This document shows, piece by piece, positions 57,786 to 64,000 of a stretch of 64,000 bases of DNA. Numbering within the stretch: position 1 is the stretch's first letter; each line of letters begins with the position of its first letter. The translations under genes were made by a program, and so were the position numbers. Origin of the DNA: Diphasiastrum complanatum (Eukaryota; Streptophyta; Lycopodiopsida; Lycopodiales; Lycopodiaceae); contig CM055096.1 in NCBI GenBank assembly GCA_029204225.1, forward strand, positions 47,439,079 to 47,503,078. Reading direction: 5' to 3'. The notes below the pieces were generated by a model. That model ran no database searches and was not told the origin of the DNA. It saw only the letters and a list, made by a program, of their open reading frames with translations.

Positions 57786-59029
57786 TGTTGTAAAGCTACC
57801 TTTACAAGCTTTACTTCCGGTGCCATCGGCGCCAGCTATGTCCCCGGCGCCAGCAGCGCCCCTGCTGCTCCCGGCGCCAACGGCGCGGCGCTGCTCCCGG
57901 CCCCACTGTGACCAAAATCCAGCCGGCGCCAAGTTCCTATGGCTAAAAATCTTTGATCGGTTCTAGCGGAGTCCAGAGAGCTCAGATCGATGTGCAATCA
58001 CCTCACACGATCTAGGCATGATTAAAGGAAGCCTGGGGATCAGTAAAATCTAGAGAGAGAAAATGACTTTCTAGAAAGAGAAAATCCTAGAGAGAGAAAA
58101 ACGTGCTTTACCAGATTGGGTAGAGTGCTTGGTATGAGAGGGGGTGCCGAATCACACCAATACTATAGGGGAGTGCGGGTTGCGACTCAGGGCGAGCTCC
58201 AACCAAGTCTCAGCCTCCCTTGCTGGAATGTTGTCATGGCTCTCGCCTTGGCATGCTAGTGCCCCGGAGACTAGGGTCGGTCACACACTTGAAATGTAAC
58301 CTTCTCAGATTTATCAATAAAGTGGGATTTTTCTCAAACTGACTCTGATTACCTTCTGGGTTTCAGTGTTCGGTAAAAGCGCCAGTTGTAAGACTGCTTT
58401 CAAAATTTTTAACTTGGCACATAGCTGAGGGTCGTATCCCGGGACGCCAGCGGTATGCCGTCGGGACCATTCGGTCCGTGGCGCCAGCGGTATGCTGTCG
58501 GGACCATTTGGTCCAGGAACTGGTTGTTTCCATATCTGTCGTGGCTTGTGGTTCTGAGTGTTCCTTGCATTAACGTGAACGGGTTAAGCTCTTGGGGAAT
58601 GGGCTCTAACCTGTCGGCTGAGTTGGATGGCTTGCTTGGGTGGATGTAACCTGTTTATGGCTGTCCAGTCTGGCGTGGAGCCAGGTTGGCTTCCAGCGCT
58701 CGTGACGAAGCTTTCAGTTGGTTAAGTCTGATGTAAGTCAGACCGCTTGCTTGGAATGGATGTTACTCGTTTGTAACGAAGCTTCGAGTTGGTTAAGTTT
58801 GATGTATGTCGGGCGGCTTGCTTGGAGGGAAGTCACCCACATCGGGACCCCCGATCTGGCATGGCGCCAGGTTGGATCTCAATGTTGGTTTTCGGAACTT
58901 CAAGTTGGTTAAGTCTGATCGTTGTTGGCGAGTTGGCTGCTTGTATGTCAAGTGAGTTTGGATGGCAAGAGTTGAAGGCTGGGAAGCTAAGTCGTGGTTC
59001 TCGGCTCCCTTTGGGATGCCTGCGCTACA
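57786..59029 (+). repeat. 3' LTR of element C
   Basis: 1244 bp, begins TGTTGTAAAGCTACCTTTAC after the polypurine tract ataaaggtggggtgga and ends ggatgcctgcgctaca. The first 130 bp hold several GGCGCC palindromes. An aataaagtgggat motif at about 58317 may be the polyadenylation signal. Confidence 0.9.
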
Positions 59030-59034
59030 GTAAT

Positions 59035-59530
59035 GATACCTGATTTCGTGCATTTGTGATAGCTATGTATTCGGATTCCGTTGATGATAATGCAACTGAA
59101 GGTCTAGTGTCAACATCTCCTGCCCTATCCGCATCTGTGTAGGCTTCAAGGATGTTGGCAGTTTGGCTGCCTCCGTAGCAGATGCTGAAAGTTTTCCTTG
59201 CTTGGATTTACTTCATGACCTTTGTTAGTGCTTTCCAAATGAGTTAAGCTTGGATTTGATAGGAACTGGCTAAGTGCACTGATCGAATATGCAAGGTTTG
59301 GTCGCATGCAGATCATTGCGTACATCAGTGAGTTGATGATGGATTGAAATGGATAGTACTTCATTTCCTCTTTTTCTGCCTCCGTTTGAGAAGACTGTTC
59401 CTTTGATAACTTTAGTCCAGGGTCGAGTGGAAAGTGACTTGGTTTGCAGCTGGCTATACCATACTTTTCCAACACTTTGTTGAGATTTGTTCAAAGGAGT
59501 GCTTTGTGCATTGAAACAAGCTGAAAGAGA
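59035..59530 (-). pseudogene. Copia RT-RNase H of element E (right half)
   Basis: Minus strand reads NKVLEKYGIASCKPSHFPLD (about 59.47 kb), LDPGLKLSKEQ, INSLMYAMICMRPNLAYSIS, then, after frame changes, ALSSTESEYIAITNARNQV at 59090-59035. The last phrase would join 49031 downwards if element C were removed. Integrase and gag are missing to the right. Confidence 0.78.
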
Positions 59531-59548
59531 AGATCAAGTCATTGCTAC

Positions 59549-59785
59549 ATGGCAATCTCAATTGGAGTCATGTTGGAAGCCACCAATGACAGGCTTACCT
59601 CAAGTAACTATTCATTGTGGAAGGTGAGGATAGAATCACTTCTTGAGATGAATGATGTTTTGGATATTGTTGTAGGTTTGGAGGAGATACCAGCAACACA
59701 ACAAGATCAAGTGAGGTATGACAAGAGGGCCAAGAAGGCTCTACACATGATAAAGATTAATGTTACCAATGAGCAGTTAAAATAG
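59549..59785 (+). pseudogene. Copia gag N-terminal fragment F
   Basis: Reads RLTSSNYSLWKVRIESLLE then VLDIVVGLEEIP, the N-terminal DUF4219/UBN2-type copia gag region. It ends at a TAG after about 78 codons with no further gag. It lies between E and G on the opposite strand to E; no LTR belongs to it. Confidence 0.7.
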
Positions 59786-61267
59786 CAATGATCGACTTAT
59801 ATAGTGCGTTCTTATTTCGACGACACCATGTGTGCTTAGTTCTAGAATTATCGGGCCATCTTTCTTTTACGTCCCCCTTGAGTGCTTTTTAAGCAGTTTA
59901 TCTTTGTACTTACTTATTAGTTGAATATACAGTTTGATGAGAGCAATTATGTTGTCTTGTCTTGTTGCACTTCACGTTGTGCTATGGTGATTGATCCGGT
60001 CGGGTGTTTAAACTGTGTTTTCTTAACTTGGTATCAAATCCCCTTGGTGGCTTGAATCACCGGACAAGATCAGAGAGCTGCGAATTCACGACGGTTTGTT
60101 GGCTAGGAAGCACAAGACCGAGTCTGTGGAGATTCGTGGAATAGCTCAAATTGTAAGAAGATTCAGAGGCAAAGGGTTGTCAGCTGAATCAGAGGGCAAG
60201 CAAAAAGTGAAGCCGAAAATCCTTCTGAAGGGTTGCTTGGTGTTTATGATTGGTTTGAATCCAATCAAACACCGTTTGAAGAGCGGTTTGGAGCAGGATA
60301 TTGCTTGCTATAGGGCGACCTCAGAGGGATAGGTAGCTGCTCAGATAGACTCTCAAGAAGAGCTAATAAAGCCCAAGAACATCTTCTTCTTTGACAGCTA
60401 GCAGTAGGAAAAATGCAATTCTCTCTCAACACAAATTCGTTTTTGAAGCTGTGAAGAGCTAGGAGTGGGCGCCCTGCTACTGTTGAGGATGTGTGGAGAG
60501 GCCGTGGGCGGCCGTGGAGTGATGCAAACATTTCTTTTTTAAGGCTTGTGTGAGGGCGTGGAGCTGCCATCGCTGCTAGAAAGAGAGAGAGAGGATCGTC
60601 GCATGCTGTGAGGAGGAGAGACCCATAGCATCTGGAAGGGGCCCGCGGATACAAGTGTGGGGATCGCTGCACAGAAGCCGTAGTTTCCATTAGATCTCGT
60701 GGAGTTTACATCCATGGAAGAGATTGCAAGAGGGAGAGTGACTGGGAGCCGCAGGATTGAGGATAACCCTTAGATGGGCTTTGAAATGGTCTTGAAGAAT
60801 TGAAAGGCAAAATAGGCCTTCTTTTCATTAAAAATTTTTAAACTGAAAAAGATTGTTGGGTCCCAAGTTTTATGAAAGGTGAAGTTTCTTCACAGTGAAG
60901 AAATAGTTCAAAAACCCAAATTGCCCTTATTTTCACCTCCTTTAGCCTATTTTGGCCAAACGAAAGGCTATTGCCTTCAAACAAAGGGCACCCTGACTGT
61001 ACCTGCAAGTACGGTACACCAAAATAGAGTGATTGCCATGGAGAAAGTGTTCATAGCGCACCAGAAGTGATTTCACCATTCCACTTGACAAAAAGTTGGT
61101 AGTTGGTGACGAGAAGCATTTTGGAAAGCAACACCAATTTGGCTTTCAATTTGGCGAAAGAGCGGCGGGTGGCCTGGTAAGCCGAAAATTGCAAGTCATT
61201 ATTTGTGATTTCTGACATCACGATTGGCTTCAACATATGCTTTATAGCCGATAGGTGAAGTTTGGAG
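59786..61267. other. Probable LTR and leader of element G or F, boundaries unclear
   Basis: TTGGTATCAAATCCC at 60031 resembles a degenerate initiator-Met PBS after an LTR end (gtgttttcttaac). tttgtacttacttattag before it looks like an LTR end region. 60040-60400 and 60430-60730 have open but unrecognised frames. If the PBS belongs to G, its leader would be about 1.2 kb, long for copia. Confidence 0.35.
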
Positions 61268-62150
61268 ATGGCAAACATCAATGAGGCAATTTTGGGCGAT
61301 GCAAGCAAACTTGATGGGGCTTCTAACTACAACATCTGGAAATTCAAAATGAAGAGCATTTTGATGGAGAAAGAGTTATGGGAGATTGTGGCAGGTATTG
61401 AAATCCGACCAAATACCACTCCAGGTGATATGAGGGCCTTTGATAAAAAGGCACAGAGAGCATTGTCCTTAATCAATCTTTCAGTGAAAGACCATGTAAT
61501 TACTCAGATTAGTGATGCCACAATGGCTAGGGGATCTTGGGAAGCTCTCAGAATGCAATTTCAAACTTGCAATCCAGCTCGGGCCATGTTCTTGAAGTCA
61601 AGATTGAACACAGTAAGGATGGAAGAAAGTGAATCAGTGGGATCTTTCTTCACAAGGATAAAGGAACTAAGAGATCAACTTGTGGCAATTGGAGAACCAA
61701 TTAGGGATGTTGAATTGGTACATACCACAATGAACGGTGTCTCGGAAGGGCTACAGATGTTTGTGAGTGGCATTGCTTCGAGGGAGAGGTTACCTACTTT
61801 TGAAGACTTCCACGGAATCATGTTGTAAGAAGAGCAGCGTCACGAAGTGGTGAAGCCAAGGCAAACCCCACAGGAGGATCAAGCCTTTGTTGCTAAAGGC
61901 AAGCATAAAGGATGGAAAAGGATTTCTATAAATCCAAGGATGATGACGACGAGGGAGAGTCATCATCAAAAGGAAAAGAAAAGAAAAAAGACAAATGTTA
62001 CTATTGCCACAAACCGGGTCATTGGGCACGCGAGTGTTACAAGAAGAAAGTGGACATAAAGGCGGGAAAGGTCTCTCAACAAGGCAACATTGCCGAAGAT
62101 GATGGAGAAGATGACGAGACAAGTGTCTTCTCATCGGCATTAGCATCCTA
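61268..62150 (+). pseudogene. Copia gag of element G, broken
   Basis: Starts MANINEAILGDASKLDGASN; core phrases YNIWKFKMKSILMEKELWEI, ARAMFLKSRLNTVRM and RERLPTFEDF. A stop at 61826 and a frameshift near 61905 separate this from the zinc knuckle CYYCHKPGHWAREC (CX2CX4HX4C, near 62000) and an acidic tail (AEDDGEDDET). Few lesions, so a fairly recent loss. Confidence 0.85.
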
Positions 62151-64000
62151 AGTTGATGATGGTGCCAGATGGTTCATAGATTCAGGCGCCACAAGGCATA
62201 TGTCCGGGAAACATGATTGGTTTGAGAAATTCTCACCAATCCATGATGGGGATAAGGTCACTCAAGCCAATGGGGAGTAATTCCAAATACAGGGTGTTGG
62301 CAATGTACATGTACAGTTTTCTGATGGTAAAATTAAGAACATCCCTAATGTGCTTTATGTTCCTGGACTCAAAAAGAGTTTGCTTTCTGTTGATGTAATG
62401 ACAAATCAACATCTTAAGGTTGAATTTGTCAAGGATGGATGCCTCATGAAGGATATGGACCACGACCATAAAGTGGTGGCGAAGGGTTATAGAGATAGTA
62501 ATTGTGGCCTTTATAAAATGGATGCTGCAAAACTAGGAGAAAATGGTTTGGCTATCTCAACAGCATCTCAATCTGAGTTGTGGCATAGAAGACTTGGTCA
62601 TTTGAACTATGGGAGCTTGAGATTGATGGTGAAACTGAAGATGGTAATAGGGTTACCGGCATTGCAGGATGATCATCATATAATATGTGAAAAATGTGTC
62701 ATGGGAAAGCATCATAGGGAGACATTCAAGAAAGGTGGATCTGCAAGAGCTAAGAAACTGCTGGAACTCATTCACAGTGACCTGTGCGGCCCAATGAAGA
62801 CCATGTCATTGGGGAAAGCATATTATTTTATGACTTTCATAGATGGTTACTCTAGGAGGACATGGATTTATTTCTTGACAAAGAAATCTGACGCTTGTAC
62901 TCGTTTCAAGGAGTTCAAGACTTTGGTAGAAAACCAACTGGATGCACGCATCAAAGTGCTAAGATCTGATAGAGGGGGCGAATATAAATCTGATGATTTT
63001 GAGGACTTTTGCAAAGAACACGACATTAAAAGACAATTCACGGAGTCACACATGCCGCATAATAATGGTGTAGCTGAAAGAAAAAACAGGACTATTATGG
63101 AGAGTGCTCGCTCCATGATGAAGCAAATGGGCTTGACCAATTCACTTTGGTCAGAAGCATGCAGTGCGGCAATGTTCTTGCAAACCAGGAGCCCTACAGT
63201 TGTGGTTCCAAATGTGACTCCCGAAGAAGCATTTACATGAATAAAGCCAAAAATTGACAAGTTTCGTGTCATCGGATGTAAGGCCTATATACATGTGCCA
63301 AAGGAGGAGTGAAAAAAACTTGATGCCAAAGCAATCAAATGTATCTTTGTCGGTTATGATGAGAGGACGAAGGCATACAAGTGTTTTGATCTTGTAATGA
63401 ACAAAATTTACATTAGTAAAGATGTGATCTTTGATGAAACACATAGGTATGAAGATGAAGACCATGCAAGTGGTGAAAGCATCAAAAGACTTCCCACAAT
63501 TTTGGAGGAAGAAAATGCAGAAGATGCTCCACAAAATGATGCACGTGAAGATGAGAGTCGAGAGGGCGAATATGAAAGGACTCCACCTATTCAAGAGCCT
63601 AGGGGGAGGTACTTGCCAATAGGAGCAATAAAGGAGAAACCAGTTGCAAGTAAGAGACATTACTTAGACACTCCTTGGGATACATACTCTCCACGTAGTG
63701 TATCGCCTGAATCTAAGATACCAAAATGGTATGAAAAGATCATGAAGTACACAAAGCTAAATCAACCAGAATTTAGTACACAAGGAGAAGTGAGAAGATC
63801 AACGTGGGGAAGGAAGTCTCCCGATCGTTATAATGTGAACTATGCCCTAATGAGTGACATTTTGAAGTGTCGAGAGCCATCAACCTTTGATGAGTCAAAA
63901 GATCACAAAGAATGGCAAAGGGCAATGGAAGAGGAAATAGAATCTATCTACATGCATGATACATGGGAGTTGGTTGATCTACCACTTGGAAAGAAACCCA
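62151..64000 (+). pseudogene. Copia protease-integrase and RT start of element G, continuing past the right edge
   Basis: One frame with four stops (62148, 62278, 63238, 63310). Protease: RWFIDSGATRHMSG keeps DSG. Integrase: zinc ligands LWHRRLGHLNY and CEKCVMGKHHR, then the complete D-D-E core (HSDLCGPM, LRSDRGGEY, NNGVAERKNRT), then FRVIGCKAYIHVP and IFVGYDERTKAYK. After a variable linker (DESREGEYERTPP) RT starts: TFDESKDHKEWQRAMEEEI, MHDTWELVDLP. All catalytic residues are present, so only stops and the gag shift disable it. RT, RNase H and the 3' LTR lie outside the window. Confidence 0.9.

Larger units (their letters stand above)
49032..59029 (+). mobile_element. LARD-like element C, same family as D, split by element B
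   Basis: Perfect target duplication gtaat at 49027-49031 and 59030-59034. 5' LTR 49032-49377 plus 54623 to about 55191, interior to 57785, 3' LTR 57786-59029. The end of the 5' LTR (about 330 bp), the PBS and the first leader bases are deleted at 55191, so this copy can no longer be reverse-transcribed normally. The interior matches that of D in reverse orientation, has no retroelement proteins, and carries an expanded tandem array. Confidence 0.9.

Noticed and set aside
60265-60690. 141-aa minus-strand frame with apparent Ser/Pro-rich peptide
   Set aside because: No domain; lies in the presumed leader of a plus-strand element and overlaps other unrecognised frames.

Overview
The window is nuclear DNA of a land plant: spliced genes with GT-AG introns and plant-specific families, set in dense nested LTR retrotransposons. 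No grass or crucifer hallmark is visible. The gene sequences and a DUF7869-like relic would fit an early-diverging vascular plant or gymnosperm, but that is only inference. I saw no rRNA, canonical tRNA, CRISPR array or bacterial-type operon.

Only two host genes can be named, both on the minus strand. The first coding exon of an LPA1-type P-loop NTPase (321-500) runs off the left edge. A complete four-exon BOI/SBP1-type RING E3 ligase gene (32440-34224) sits mid-window. A further gene-like stretch at about 8380-9116 is unassigned.

Left third (1-27 kb): mostly single-layer, decayed elements. These are a Ty3/gypsy tail remnant (2.6-2.8 kb); an internally deleted Ty1/copia element A with a perfect TSD (4124-7625, minus); copia pieces at 10.1-14.6 kb; a copia 5' end related to A (16754-17835, plus); a broken but nearly full pol of a non-chromovirus Ty3/gypsy element (18.26-23.4 kb, plus); an unknown element end with PPT and LTR (25.2-26.1 kb); a LINE 3' relic (26.2-26.7 kb); and a DUF7869-like relic (26.7-27.3 kb).

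Middle (27-38 kb): low-complexity intergenic DNA, two tRNA-like (SINE-type) sequences, the RING gene with its pyrimidine-rich leader, and a degenerate A-rich repeat cluster.

Right half (38-64 kb): a deep retrotransposon nest that can be unpicked by 5-bp target duplications. A non-coding long-LTR element D (38340-44244, minus, TSD gcaag) lies in copia K; a solo LTR of family B (43186-44106, TSD agaac) lies in D; copia K lies in copia K2, which is also hit by copia L. A second member of the D family, C (49032-59029, plus, TSD gtaat), lies in copia E and is itself split by B (49378-54617, minus, TSD gcttg), which codes only Gag and an altered protease. B and C/D share leader sequence, LTR-end sequence and PBS type, so they look like relatives depending on a pol donor outside the window. 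A copia element G (61268 to the right edge) is nearly complete in gag-protease-integrase but carries stops and one frameshift.
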